From Streptomyces acidiscabies (lineage in GTDB: Bacteria > Actinomycetota > Actinomycetes > Streptomycetales > Streptomycetaceae), in assembly GCF_020010905.1 (NCBI RefSeq), contig NZ_JAGJBY010000001.1, positions 124,001-188,000 of the forward strand: a stretch of 64,000 nt of DNA. Direction: 5' to 3'. Position 1 is the stretch's first letter. Every line of letters begins with the position of its first letter. Shown piece by piece: positions 7,983 through 16,318 of the stretch. Below the pieces are notes generated by a model that saw only the letters and a list, made by a program, of their open reading frames with translations, was not told the DNA's origin and made no database searches. The position numbers were made by a program, and so were the translations under genes.

Positions 7983-10441
7983 GCCGGACGGAAACGGGTG
8001 AGAAAACGGTTACAGAAACCGTCGATCTCTCCGTCGTCGTCCCCGCCTACAACGAGGAGCGCCGCCTCGCCCCCACCCTCGACGCCGTCATCGCCCACCT
8101 CGACCGAACCCCCTCCCGTTCCTGGGAGTTGATCGTCGTCGACGACGGCTCGACCGACGCCACCGCCGCCCTCGTCACCGGCCGCGCGGCGGCCGATCCC
8201 CGCGTCCGCCTCCTCGACTCCCCCCAGAACAAAGGCAAAGGACATGCCCTGCGCCTCGGGGTGGCCGCCTCCCGAGGCCGCCGCGTCCTCGTCACGGACG
8301 CCGATCTCGCCACTCCCGTCGAGGAGTTGGAGCACCTGGAGAAGGAGCTGGCGGACGGCGGCGCGGCGATAGCCTCCCGCTCCGCACCCGGCGCCACGAT
8401 CGAGGCCCGCCCCGCCCGCCTGCGCCAACTCCTGGGCAGCGCGGGCAACTTCCTCATCCGCCGCACCACGCTCCCCGGCATCCGCGACACCCAGTGCGGC
8501 TTCAAGCTGTACGACGGCGAGGCCGCCCGCGACGCGTACGCCGCCTCGCGCCTCGACGGCTGGGCGACGGACGTCGAGGTCCTGCGCCGGCTGCGTCAGG
8601 ACGGCCGTACGGTCACCGAGGTCCCGGTGCGCTGGGCGCACCAACCGGGTTCGAAACTCCGCCCGTTGGACTACCCGCGCTTCCTCGCCGACCTGATACG
8701 CCTGCACCGCTCCGGCGTCCTGGCCGCGCTGCTGTTCCTCGCGTTCTCGGTGATCCTGTACTCCGGCCGCTTCTTCGGTCCGGACGGCCGCTATCTCACC
8801 GACTCCCTCCAGGACCAGAACCAGTGGGAGTGGTTCTTCGCGGTGACGGCGGACAACGTCGCGCACCTGCGCAACCCCCTCTTCACCGACCTCCAGGGCT
8901 ACCCCGACGGCGTCAACCTCATGGCGAACACGGTCATGTTGGGCCTGTCGGTGCCCCTCACCCCCGTAACTCTCCTGCTGGGCCCGGCGGTTGCGCTCAG
9001 CCTCTGCATGACGCTGGGCCTCGCGGCCACGGCGGTCGCCTGGTACCGCCTGCTGGTGCGGCGAGTTGTGGACCACCGCCCCGCCGCGTTCCTCGGCGCC
9101 GCCCTCGCCGCGTTCGCGCCGCCGATGATCAGCCACGCCAACGCGCACCCCAACTTCGTCGTCCTGTTCATGATCCCGCCGATCGTCGAACGGGCGCTGC
9201 GGCTCTGCGAGGGCACCCGGCCGACGCGGGACGCGATCGTGCTCGGCCTGATGGCGGCGTACCAGTGCTTCCTGGGCGAAGAGGCCCTGCTCCTGGCCGC
9301 GTTGGGGATGACCGTCTTCGCCGTCGGCTACGCCGTCGTACGGCCGGACGTCGCGCGGCGGGCGGCGCCCGGGCTACTGCGGGGGCTGGCGGTCGCGGCG
9401 TCGGTGTGCCTGCCGGTCGTCTGCTACCCGCTGCTGTGGCAGTTCCACGGACCGCAGAGCTACACGGGGATCGACCACGGCACGAACGCCGGCAACAGCC
9501 CGCTGGCGCTCCTGTCGTTCGCCGAGCGCTCGCTGCTCGCCGGGGATGCGGCGCGGGCCGACGCGCTCTCCCTCAACCCGACCGAGCAGAACGCCTTCTA
9601 CGGCTTCCCGCTGGTGCTGCTGGCTCTCGCGGTCACCGTGCTGATGTGGCGTAGTACTCCGGTGGTACGGGTACTGGGGGTCACCGCGTCCGTCGCCGCG
9701 CTGCTGTCCCTCGGTCCCCGGATCGGCGTACCTCTCACGGATGTGGTCCTTCCGGGTCCCTGGGCGCTCCTCGGGCGGCTCCCGCTGCTCGACTCGGTGA
9801 TCGAGGGGCGGGTGGCGATGGTCTGCGCGCCCGTCCTCGGGATGCTGGTCGCGATCGGCGTCGAGCGGCTGGCCCGGCGGCCTCGCCGGGAGCGGTACGC
9901 CGGGCTCGCGGCGGTCTGCGTCGCGCTGCTGCCGCTGGTACCGGCGCCGCTGAAGTCCGAACCCCGGGCGGCCGTACCCGCGTTCTTCGCGGACGGGGCC
10001 TGGAAGGCGTACGTAGGGGGCGGGGAGACTCTCGTGCCGGTGCCCCTGGCTGACCCGCTGGACGCCGAGGCGCTGCACTGGCAGGTCGTCGCGGGGCTGG
10101 GTTTCCGGATGCCGGGCGGGTACTTCAACGGGCCGTACGGGGACGGGGACCGGACCGGGGTGTACGGGGTTCCGCTGAACTTCACCTCGGCGCTGTTCGC
10201 CGACGTCCACGCGACCGGTGTCGTACCTGTGGTGGACGCGGCGGCGCGGCGGCAGGCGCGGGCCGATCTCGCCGGGTGGCGGGCGGGGGCACTGGTCGTA
10301 CCCCCAGGGAGGTACGCCGAGCAGCTGCGTGAGACCGTGGAGAAGCTGGTGGGGCGGCCCGGTGAGCAGGTGGGCGGTGTATGGGTATGGGACCTGCACG
10401 AGGGGCAGCCGACGAAAGCGGCAGCGACTACCCTTCCCTGA
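7979..10441 (+). CDS. Membrane glycosyltransferase: GT2 domain fused to polytopic region
   Basis: An 820-residue protein. The ATG at 7979 overlaps the GntR stop. Residues ~15-250 are a GT-A family 2 domain of the dolichyl/polyprenyl-phosphate sugar synthase type: VVVPAYNEERRL, VVDDGSTD, NKGKGHALRLG, the DADLATP metal site and DTQCGFKLY. The remainder, from about 255, contains many hydrophobic helices (LLFLAFSVILYSG, TVMLGLSVPLTPVTLLLG, VFAVGYAVV) and resembles a multi-pass integral membrane glycosyltransferase or flippase module. It probably makes a lipid-linked sugar in the cytoplasmic leaflet and uses or transfers it at the membrane. Coupling to the GntR gene suggests joint control. The exact sugar is unknown. 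Confidence 0.8.
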   Translation: MSRTETGEKTVTETVDLSVVVPAYNEERRLAPTLDAVIAHLDRTPSRSWELIVVDDGSTDATAALVTGRAAADPRVRLLDSPQNKGKGHALRLGVAASRGRRVLVTDADLATPVEELEHLEKELADGGAAIASRSAPGATIEARPARLRQLLGSAGNFLIRRTTLPGIRDTQCGFKLYDGEAARDAYAASRLDGWATDVEVLRRLRQDGRTVTEVPVRWAHQPGSKLRPLDYPRFLADLIRLHRSGVLAALLFLAFSVILYSGRFFGPDGRYLTDSLQDQNQWEWFFAVTADNVAHLRNPLFTDLQGYPDGVNLMANTVMLGLSVPLTPVTLLLGPAVALSLCMTLGLAATAVAWYRLLVRRVVDHRPAAFLGAALAAFAPPMISHANAHPNFVVLFMIPPIVERALRLCEGTRPTRDAIVLGLMAAYQCFLGEEALLLAALGMTVFAVGYAVVRPDVARRAAPGLLRGLAVAASVCLPVVCYPLLWQFHGPQSYTGIDHGTNAGNSPLALLSFAERSLLAGDAARADALSLNPTEQNAFYGFPLVLLALAVTVLMWRSTPVVRVLGVTASVAALLSLGPRIGVPLTDVVLPGPWALLGRLPLLDSVIEGRVAMVCAPVLGMLVAIGVERLARRPRRERYAGLAAVCVALLPLVPAPLKSEPRAAVPAFFADGAWKAYVGGGETLVPVPLADPLDAEALHWQVVAGLGFRMPGGYFNGPYGDGDRTGVYGVPLNFTSALFADVHATGVVPVVDAAARRQARADLAGWRAGALVVPPGRYAEQLRETVEKLVGRPGEQVGGVWVWDLHEGQPTKAAATTLP

Positions 10442-10483
10442 TCGGACGAGTGCGCTGGGTGACTTCGGATGAGGAGTACTTCT

Positions 10484-11134
10484 TTGGCCTGTGACCTGTG
10501 GCTGGTACCGCTCGTGGACGTGTTGTGCCATACCCCCGACAACCCGTTCGCGGACGAACTCGCGCAGTACAACAACGTGCTCGCCGAGAGCGGGCTCCCG
10601 CCGGTGCCGGTGTACCAGTACATGCCGGGCCTGTCCGGAGAGGTCGCGCCGGTGGCGGGGTTCGACTACGACGCGCTGCATTTCCTGCGGCGCGTCTACC
10701 TGTTGCAGGTGTGCGGTCTCCCGGTGACGCCGGTGGGTGAACTCGGCGGGGATTACGAGCAGTTACTGGAGATGTTCGAGGGGACCGCGCAGCAGTCGCA
10801 CCTGGTGTGGCACTACGACCACGCGGGCGCGTACGTGCCGGTGGACTTCCCGGCACCGCTGTCCAACGACGAACTGCTCGCCGGGGGCGGCCCGTTGGGC
10901 TCCTCGCAGGCGCTGCTGCGGGAGCTGGAGTACGTCGCTCCCGCGATCGGCATCGACCCGGCCAACCCGCCGGCGCCGCCTCAACCCCCGTCCGCGCCGA
11001 CGGAGTTGGAGGAGCCCGCCATCCCGGCGCCGTACGATCCCAGCCCCTTCGCGCGCGAGCGGCACGTGTGGCTCGGGCTGCACGCGGCGGCGACGCGGAG
11101 TCTGGCGCAGGGGTCGATGATCGTGTTCAGCTGA
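10484..11134 (+). CDS. Conserved hypothetical protein with a TTA codon
   Basis: I do not recognise a characterised family. The 216-residue product begins LACDLWLVPLVDVLCHTPDNP, has an acidic N-terminal half, a Pro-rich linker (PANPPAPPQPPSAP) near 155-170 and a C-terminus resembling a small helical domain. TTG at 10484 has GAGGAG seven nt upstream; ATG at 10469 is the longer alternative without a good ribosome-binding site. It follows the glycosyltransferase by 42 nt. An in-frame TTA leucine codon (10763-10765) could make its translation depend on the bldA tRNA. Confidence 0.7.
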   Translation: MACDLWLVPLVDVLCHTPDNPFADELAQYNNVLAESGLPPVPVYQYMPGLSGEVAPVAGFDYDALHFLRRVYLLQVCGLPVTPVGELGGDYEQLLEMFEGTAQQSHLVWHYDHAGAYVPVDFPAPLSNDELLAGGGPLGSSQALLRELEYVAPAIGIDPANPPAPPQPPSAPTELEEPAIPAPYDPSPFARERHVWLGLHAAATRSLAQGSMIVFS

Positions 11135-11154
11135 GGCGGTTCAGGCGCGCCGGT

Positions 11155-11445
11155 TCACGTGAGCTGGGAGAGACCCCTCGCGAGGTCCTCCCGGTTCATG
11201 ACCGGGGTCACGTCGATCTCGGCGCCGAAGTCGAGGAAGAAGGGTTCGCCGATCTTCGGCAACTCGGAGCTGTCCTGGACGTCGAGGACGAGGAAGGCCG
11301 TGCGCCGGCCGTGGTCGAGGGTGAAGTAGGCGGCCTCCGGGTTGAGTTGGCCGAGCGCCTCCTCCATCAGCTGGGGCATCTTGCCGGTGCGGATCGCGTC
11401 GTTGGCCCGTTCCGTGTCGAGGGACGCCTTGAGCAGTACACGCAT
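11155..11445 (-). CDS. Small conserved hypothetical protein, ferredoxin-like fold likely
   Basis: A 96-residue protein, MRVLLKASLDTERANDAI at the start, with alternating strand/helix pattern (VLLKASL, helix, AAYFTLDHGRRTAFLVLDV, helix, IDVTPVM) suggesting a dimeric alpha/beta-barrel-like small domain. ATG at 11445 has AAGGTGAG about 5 nt upstream; a longer start at 11475 is less likely. It is convergent with the preceding hypothetical gene, with 20 nt between stops. No function can be assigned. Confidence 0.7.
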   Translation of the reverse strand: MRVLLKASLDTERANDAIRTGKMPQLMEEALGQLNPEAAYFTLDHGRRTAFLVLDVQDSSELPKIGEPFFLDFGAEIDVTPVMNREDLARGLSQLT

Positions 11446-11494
11446 GACACTCACCTTCTCGGTCAGAAGTATCATATGCCCGAAAAGGTCGGTT

Positions 11495-11632
11495 CGTGAG
11501 GCCGGGAGGGCTGGGGCCGGGGGCGTGAGGCCGGGAGGGCTGGGGCCGGGGGCGTGAGGCCGGAAGGGCTGGGGCCGGGGGCGTGAGGCCGGGAGGGCTG
11601 GGGCCGGGGGCGTGAGGCCGGGAGGGCTGGGG
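11495..11632. repeat. 29-bp minisatellite, about 5 copies
   Basis: Tandem units of exactly 29 bp start at 11495, 11524, 11553, 11582 and 11611 (the last is truncated). Each begins CGTGAGGCCGGGAGGG and ends in CTGGGGCCGGGGG. Copy 3 has one G-to-A change. It lies between the nucleotidase stop and the start of the small hypothetical gene, so it would be within or upstream of that gene's promoter. There are no unique spacers, so it is not CRISPR. Confidence 0.9.
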
Positions 11633-11667
11633 AGCCGCCCGTCTCGACGGCTCCCCCCTACTTCAGG

Positions 11668-11687
11668 GGTAGCTCCCCTGGGCTACC
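11668..11687 (-). terminator. Hairpin at the nucleotidase stop
   Basis: GGTAGC (11668-11673) and GCTACC (11682-11687) pair around an 8-nt loop immediately after the nucleotidase stop codon. It belongs to a set of similar GTAGC/GCTAC stems seen after several leftward genes in this window. Confidence 0.4.
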
Positions 11688-13502
11688 TCAGAACACCGGC
11701 GTCCCGCCCTGCGTCAGCTTCCAGTTGACGTCCGCGAAGTCCGCCGGGTCCAGCGCCTTCTTCGCGGTCACGTAGTCGATCATCAGCTGCCGGATCTCGT
11801 TGGTGGAGCTGTACGCGATCTCGGCGGCGGCGATGTGCGGGTACCCGGAGCCGCCGTTCGCCCGGTAGTTGTTGACCGCGACGACGAACACCTGGTCGTC
11901 GGCGACCGGCTTGCCGGCGTACGAGAGGTTCTTGATCCGGGACCCCTCCGGCTGCGCGATGTCGATCTCGTAGTCGACGCCCGCCGCCGTGTCGTACATG
12001 TAGTCCCAGAAGTTGTTGGCATTGGTGAGGGTGGCGGTATCCACCTTCGTACCGCTCGGCACCTGGTGGTAGTACTTCGCGGCGTACTCCAGGTAGTCCT
12101 TGAGCTGTACGCCGGTGAGCTTCTTCCCGTACAGGGTGTTGTCGTAGATGTAGAGCCCCGCGATGTCCTTGATGGTGACCGAGCCCTGCGGAATGTCGGC
12201 GGTGCGGCTGAAAGGCGCGGCGACGGAGATCAGCGGGAGCGCGGCGTCGGCGGCGGAAAGGCCCGCTTTCACGCTGTCGGTCTGGACCTGGTGGATGAAG
12301 TCCATGATCGGGACGTCCTTCCAGCAGGAATCGGCGGCCGAGAGGTCGGCAGTGCAGGTTCCCACCGCGGTGTTGACGTACTTCACGACCAGTTCGTGGT
12401 CCGCTTCGAGGAGTTTCTTGATCTCCGGGTCCTCGTCGACCGTGTTCGGGTTGAGTGTCGTCGCGGTCTTCTTCGTGACCTTCCACTGCCCGCGCACCAA
12501 TTCGACCTCGAAGTCGAAGACGCTGAGCCGGTATCCCCAGCAATAGGGTTCCGAGAGGAGGACGTCCTCACCGGACTCCTCGTTCTTGACGGTGTACGAC
12601 GGCACCTCGACGTGCGTGTGGCCGACGAGGATCGCGTCGATGCCGGGGACCTGCTGGGCGACCAGGTTGGAGGCGTTCTCGACGTACGGCAGCTCGTCGC
12701 CGTACGACGACGAGCCGTCCAGACCGGAGTGGTCGGTCAGGAAGACGACGTCGCAGCCGAGGGCGCGCAGCCGGGGGACGAATTTCTTCGCCTGCTCCAC
12801 CAGGCCGGGGAAGACCATTTTCCCGCTGACGTTGTCCTTGTCCCACAAGGCGATTCCGGGGTTCGTGAGACCGAGAATACCAACCTTGATGTCGGGCGCT
12901 CCGGGGACGCGGATCCGCTTCACGACGTACGGCTGGAAAGCGGGTTTGAGGGTCTTCGCGTCGAGCGCGTTGGCGCCGAGCAGCGGGAAATGACACTGCT
13001 TCTCGAATTTGCGCAGGGTGTCGATGCCGTAGTTGAACTCGTGGTTTCCGAGCGCGGCGGCGTCGTAGCGCATGTGGTTCATCGCGACGGCCATCGGGTG
13101 CTTCGGGCCGCCCTTCTCCGTGATCGGCGCGACACGGGCGAAGTAATAGGCGAGCGACGTTCCCTGGATGATGTCACCCGCGTCGACGAGGAGAACTCTC
13201 TCCTCGCCTTTCGCTTTCCGCTGATCCTTGATGAGGGTGGCTACCCGGGCCACCCCTACGGAGTTTCCTTTGCTGTCGCTGTACGCGGCATCCTTGTAGT
13301 AGTCCCAGTCGAATACGTGGCTGTGCAGGTCCGTCGTGCCGAGAATCGAGAACGACCATTTCTTCGTCCGGCACTTCTCAGGCTGCGCCGCCTGCGCCGC
13401 CTGCGCGGCCGGCGCGCCCACCGCACTCACGGCGGCGACCGCGGCACCGGTGACGGCCGACTTCTTCATGAACTGACGTCGGTTCCAAGGGGACTTGGAC
13501 AT
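11688..13502 (-). CDS. Tat-secreted 5'-nucleotidase / 2',3'-cyclic phosphodiesterase
   Basis: A 604-residue exported metallophosphatase of the UshA/CpdB family. The Tat signal NRRQFMKKSAVTGAAVAAVS precedes an AQA-rich cleavage region. The N-terminal metallophosphoesterase domain shows DLHSH, DAGDIIQGT, GNHEFNYG, TDHSGLDG and VGHTHVE, i.e. all five metal-site blocks. The C-terminal 5'-nucleotidase domain (from about 400) has PIMDFIHQVQTD and NNYRANGGSG. It would hydrolyse extracellular nucleotides or cyclic nucleotides for phosphate scavenging. ATG at 13502 has AGGAG about 8 nt upstream. The leader contains a short hairpin CGGGTA/TACCCG (13532-13547). Confidence 0.92.
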   Translation of the reverse strand: MSKSPWNRRQFMKKSAVTGAAVAAVSAVGAPAAQAAQAAQPEKCRTKKWSFSILGTTDLHSHVFDWDYYKDAAYSDSKGNSVGVARVATLIKDQRKAKGEERVLLVDAGDIIQGTSLAYYFARVAPITEKGGPKHPMAVAMNHMRYDAAALGNHEFNYGIDTLRKFEKQCHFPLLGANALDAKTLKPAFQPYVVKRIRVPGAPDIKVGILGLTNPGIALWDKDNVSGKMVFPGLVEQAKKFVPRLRALGCDVVFLTDHSGLDGSSSYGDELPYVENASNLVAQQVPGIDAILVGHTHVEVPSYTVKNEESGEDVLLSEPYCWGYRLSVFDFEVELVRGQWKVTKKTATTLNPNTVDEDPEIKKLLEADHELVVKYVNTAVGTCTADLSAADSCWKDVPIMDFIHQVQTDSVKAGLSAADAALPLISVAAPFSRTADIPQGSVTIKDIAGLYIYDNTLYGKKLTGVQLKDYLEYAAKYYHQVPSGTKVDTATLTNANNFWDYMYDTAAGVDYEIDIAQPEGSRIKNLSYAGKPVADDQVFVVAVNNYRANGGSGYPHIAAAEIAYSSTNEIRQLMIDYVTAKKALDPADFADVNWKLTQGGTPVF

Positions 13503-13693
13503 GAGGGGGCTCCTGGAGCGCGCGAGGGGTACGGGTATGACTACCCGCGTAGATGCTTGCGGCCCTTGACTTCGGGACGGAACCAGGAGTTGGCCATGGG
13601 CGGGTCAAGGATGGGATACGGGTGCGTATTCGATCGGATACTCCGAGTGGTGGCTGGTCCTCATGGGCAGGGCAGCCCCTGAGGTGTCCCCCG

Positions 13694-14608
13694 CTACACC
13701 CCAGGTACGACCACCCCCAGCGCCCCCTCCCGCACCCGCCACGTCCGCGTCCGCACCGGCCCGCCGACCCCCGCGTCGGCGCCGTACAGGAAGTCGCCCC
13801 CCGACACGGTCACCACACCCCCGTGCGCGATCAGCGGCGACGCCTCCGCCCCCACGGACACGGGCCGCACCTCCACCAGCGCCGTGCCCGAGGCGCCCGG
13901 GGTCACGGAGACCGACTCCACCGGCTGGTCCAGACCGACGAGCACCTTCCCGTCGACCTCGACGCGCAGCCGGAAGGGCCCGGGCGGCGAGAGAGCGGGA
14001 CCCTCCCGGGAGGGGACGAGAGCCCGTACCAGGGAGCTACAGGTACGACGCCAGCGCCGGGCACCGGAGAGGCCGTCCAGGGCCGCCGTAGTACCCGTGG
14101 ACCCCGTCGTACCCCGGTCCCACGGCCCCCGTCGTACCTCCGGCGTACCTCCCCCCGCCCCCGGCGGGATCCAGAGCACCCCCAGCACCACCCCGTCGCT
14201 CTCGTCCACCAGCACGTCCACCCGTCTCTCCACCCCGTCGAGCACGGCCCGCGCCGCCGCGACGGTATCCGTCGGCACCCCCAGCGCCCGCGCGACGGCC
14301 ACCGCACCCCCCACAGGGACGACGGACAGGACGCACGCGTCCAGCTCGCGGCGCCGGTGCAGCAGGGACACCGCGCGTACGAGAGCCAGGTCGTCGCCTA
14401 CCACCACAGGTCTACGGGACCCCCTGCGGACCAGCGCGCGGGCGAATTCCTCGTGATCATCGGGAAGGCAGACCTTCGTCGCCGCCCCGGCACTCAGGAC
14501 ATCTTTCACGATGCGCACGGATTCACCGTCGGTCTTCCGGGCTACCGGGTCGATGACCACCAGCAGTTGATCGGACGCCGCGAAATCGGAAGTCGCGAAA
14601 GTCGCCAC
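13694..14608 (-). CDS. Diacylglycerol-kinase-like protein lacking GGDGT
   Basis: A 304-residue protein resembling the DAGK catalytic fold: an N-terminal LLVVIDPVARK (where kinases have VNP), a VVVGDDLALVRAVS segment where GGDGT is expected, VVPVGGAVAVARALG in place of the usual GTGND-type loop, and a C-terminal beta domain (GKVLVGLDQPVESVSV, HGGVVTVSGGDFLYG). The key GGDGT motif is therefore missing and activity is doubtful. Start chosen at GTG 14608, with AGGA five nt upstream; an open frame extends to 14767 but overlaps the purA leader. It is divergent from purA. Confidence 0.65.
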   Translation of the reverse strand: MATFATSDFAASDQLLVVIDPVARKTDGESVRIVKDVLSAGAATKVCLPDDHEEFARALVRRGSRRPVVVGDDLALVRAVSLLHRRRELDACVLSVVPVGGAVAVARALGVPTDTVAAARAVLDGVERRVDVLVDESDGVVLGVLWIPPGAGGGTPEVRRGPWDRGTTGSTGTTAALDGLSGARRWRRTCSSLVRALVPSREGPALSPPGPFRLRVEVDGKVLVGLDQPVESVSVTPGASGTALVEVRPVSVGAEASPLIAHGGVVTVSGGDFLYGADAGVGGPVRTRTWRVREGALGVVVPGV

Positions 14609-14633
14609 CTCGGTCCTGCCTCGCTTCCTCGGG

Positions 14634-14678
14634 TAGCATCTTTGTGCAAGAGCCCCTTGCGCTATTGCGCCAGGGGCT
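14634..14678 (+). promoter_or_regulatory. purA promoter element and strong leader hairpin
   Basis: TAGCAT (14634-14639) resembles a -10 box. Just downstream AGCCCCT (14651-14657), a T/C mismatch, GCGC (14659-14662), loop TATT, GCGC (14667-14670), AGGGGCT (14672-14678) form a long hairpin. If transcription starts near 14646, the hairpin opens a ~180-nt purA 5' leader. It looks like a terminator followed by TCGTCTATT, so attenuation or a small RNA is possible. I cannot match it to a known riboswitch class. Confidence 0.5.
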
Positions 14679-14828
14679 TCGTCTATTCCGGGGCATCCGG
14701 GTCCGACGGGCAACGGCCGTACGACGGCTGCCGGCGGCCGTACAGCGGTCGCCGGGGTACGAGGCACAAGGCCGTGCCGCGTACGCCCCTGACCTTGGGT
14801 CTGCCCCGCCCGGAAGGGGTGTACGCGC

Positions 14829-16112
14829 GTGCCCGCACTTGTGCTGCTCGGTGCTCAGTGGGGTGACGAAGGCAAGGGAAAGGCGACGGACCTGCTCGGC
14901 GGCTCCGTCGACTATGTGGTCCGTTACCAGGGTGGTAACAACGCCGGCCACACGGTGGTCGTGGGCGACCAGAAGTACGCCCTCCACCTTCTCCCTTCCG
15001 GGATTCTCTCCCCCGGTTGTACGCCGGTCATCGGCAACGGCGTCGTCGTCGACCCGTCGGTCCTGCTCTCCGAGCTGAGCGGTCTGAACGAGCGCGGCGT
15101 CGACACGTCCAAGCTCCTGATCAGCGGCAACGCTCACATCATCACGCCGTACAACGTCACGGTCGACAAGGTGACGGAACGCTTCCTCGGCAAGCGGAAG
15201 ATCGGTACGACCGGTCGCGGCATCGGTCCCACGTACGCGGACAAGATCAACCGTGTGGGGATCCGGGTCCAGGACCTGTACGACGAGTCGATCCTGACCC
15301 AGAAGGTCGAGGCGGCGCTCGACGCCAAGAACCAGATCCTCACCAAGTTGTACAACCGCAGAGCTATCTCCGTAGCTCAGGTGGTCGAGGAACTTCTGGG
15401 TTACGCCGACAAGCTGGCGCCGTACGTCGCCGACACGGTCCTGGTGCTGAACCAGGCTCTTGAGGACGACAAGGTGGTCCTCTTCGAGGGCGGCCAGGGG
15501 ACGCTCCTGGACATCGACCACGGCACGTACCCCTTCGTCACCTCGTCCAACCCGACCGCGGGCGGCGCCTGCACCGGTGCCGGTGTGGGGCCGACGAAGA
15601 TCAGCCGGGTCATCGGCATCCTCAAGGCTTACACCACCCGGGTGGGTGCGGGTCCCTTCCCGACCGAGTTGTTCGACGCGGACGGCGAGGCGCTGCGCCG
15701 CATCGGCGGCGAGCGGGGCGTGACCACCGGCCGCGACCGGCGCTGCGGCTGGTTCGACGCGGTGATCGCGCGGTACGCGACGCGCGTCAACGGCCTGACC
15801 GACTTCTTCCTCACCAAGCTCGACGTCCTCACCGGCTGGGAGGAGATCCCGGTCTGCGTCGCGTACGAGATCGACGGCAAGCGCGTCGAGGAACTCCCGT
15901 ACTCCCAGTCGGACTTCCACCACGCGAAGCCCATCTACGAGACCCTGCCCGGCTGGTCGGAGGACATCACGAAGGCCAAGACCTTCGCGGACCTCCCGAA
16001 GAACGCGCAGGCGTACGTGAGGGCGCTGGAGGAGATGTCGGGCGCGCCGATCTCCGCGATCGGCGTGGGCCCGGGCCGGGACGAGACGATCGAGATCAAC
16101 TCGTTCATCTGA
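14829..16112 (+). CDS. purA: Adenylosuccinate synthetase
   Basis: A 427-residue protein of normal length for the family. It catalyses GTP-dependent condensation of IMP and aspartate to adenylosuccinate, the first committed step to AMP, in the cytoplasm. Visible landmarks are the P-loop-like [11 protein letters not shown] with catalytic Asp13-type residue, NAGHTVVVG with the catalytic His, the IMP loop [13 protein letters not shown], the aspartate-binding region [13 protein letters not shown] and the C-terminal [13 protein letters not shown] at 14829 has GGAAGGGG about 10 nt upstream. It stands alone with a ~180-nt leader and its own terminator, so is probably monocistronic. Confidence 0.98.
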   Translation: MPALVLLGAQWGDEGKGKATDLLGGSVDYVVRYQGGNNAGHTVVVGDQKYALHLLPSGILSPGCTPVIGNGVVVDPSVLLSELSGLNERGVDTSKLLISGNAHIITPYNVTVDKVTERFLGKRKIGTTGRGIGPTYADKINRVGIRVQDLYDESILTQKVEAALDAKNQILTKLYNRRAISVAQVVEELLGYADKLAPYVADTVLVLNQALEDDKVVLFEGGQGTLLDIDHGTYPFVTSSNPTAGGACTGAGVGPTKISRVIGILKAYTTRVGAGPFPTELFDADGEALRRIGGERGVTTGRDRRCGWFDAVIARYATRVNGLTDFFLTKLDVLTGWEEIPVCVAYEIDGKRVEELPYSQSDFHHAKPIYETLPGWSEDITKAKTFADLPKNAQAYVRALEEMSGAPISAIGVGPGRDETIEINSFI

Positions 16113-16140
16113 CACGGCAGTTCGGTACAGCAGTTCGACA

Positions 16141-16175
16141 CGAGGCCGGCTCTTCCCCGCGAAGGGCCGGCCTCG
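16141..16175 (+). terminator. purA terminator
   Basis: CGAGGCCGGC (16141-16150) pairs perfectly with GCCGGCCTCG (16166-16175). The stem continues inward through a T-G wobble and CTTC/GAAG to a 5-nt loop CCCGC. It lies 28 nt after the purA stop and is a convincing factor-independent terminator. Confidence 0.9.
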
Positions 16176-16318
16176 GCTGTCGTGCGGACGCCGACCTAAA
16201 GGTCTGGTTGACGCATATTTAACGTCGCACGCCTCTTGCCCGACTCATTCGGGCTACAGCATTCTCCTCCGAGAGCCGATACAGCGAGGACAGCTACCGG
16301 CAGGGAGAGGGGCGCCCG

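Noticed and set aside
11495..11632. Possible CRISPR array
   Set aside because: 29-bp units directly abut each other without spacers, and no cas genes are present.
14651..14678. tRNA or other structured RNA gene upstream of purA
   Set aside because: Only one hairpin; no cloverleaf, T-loop GTTC or anticodon arm is present.
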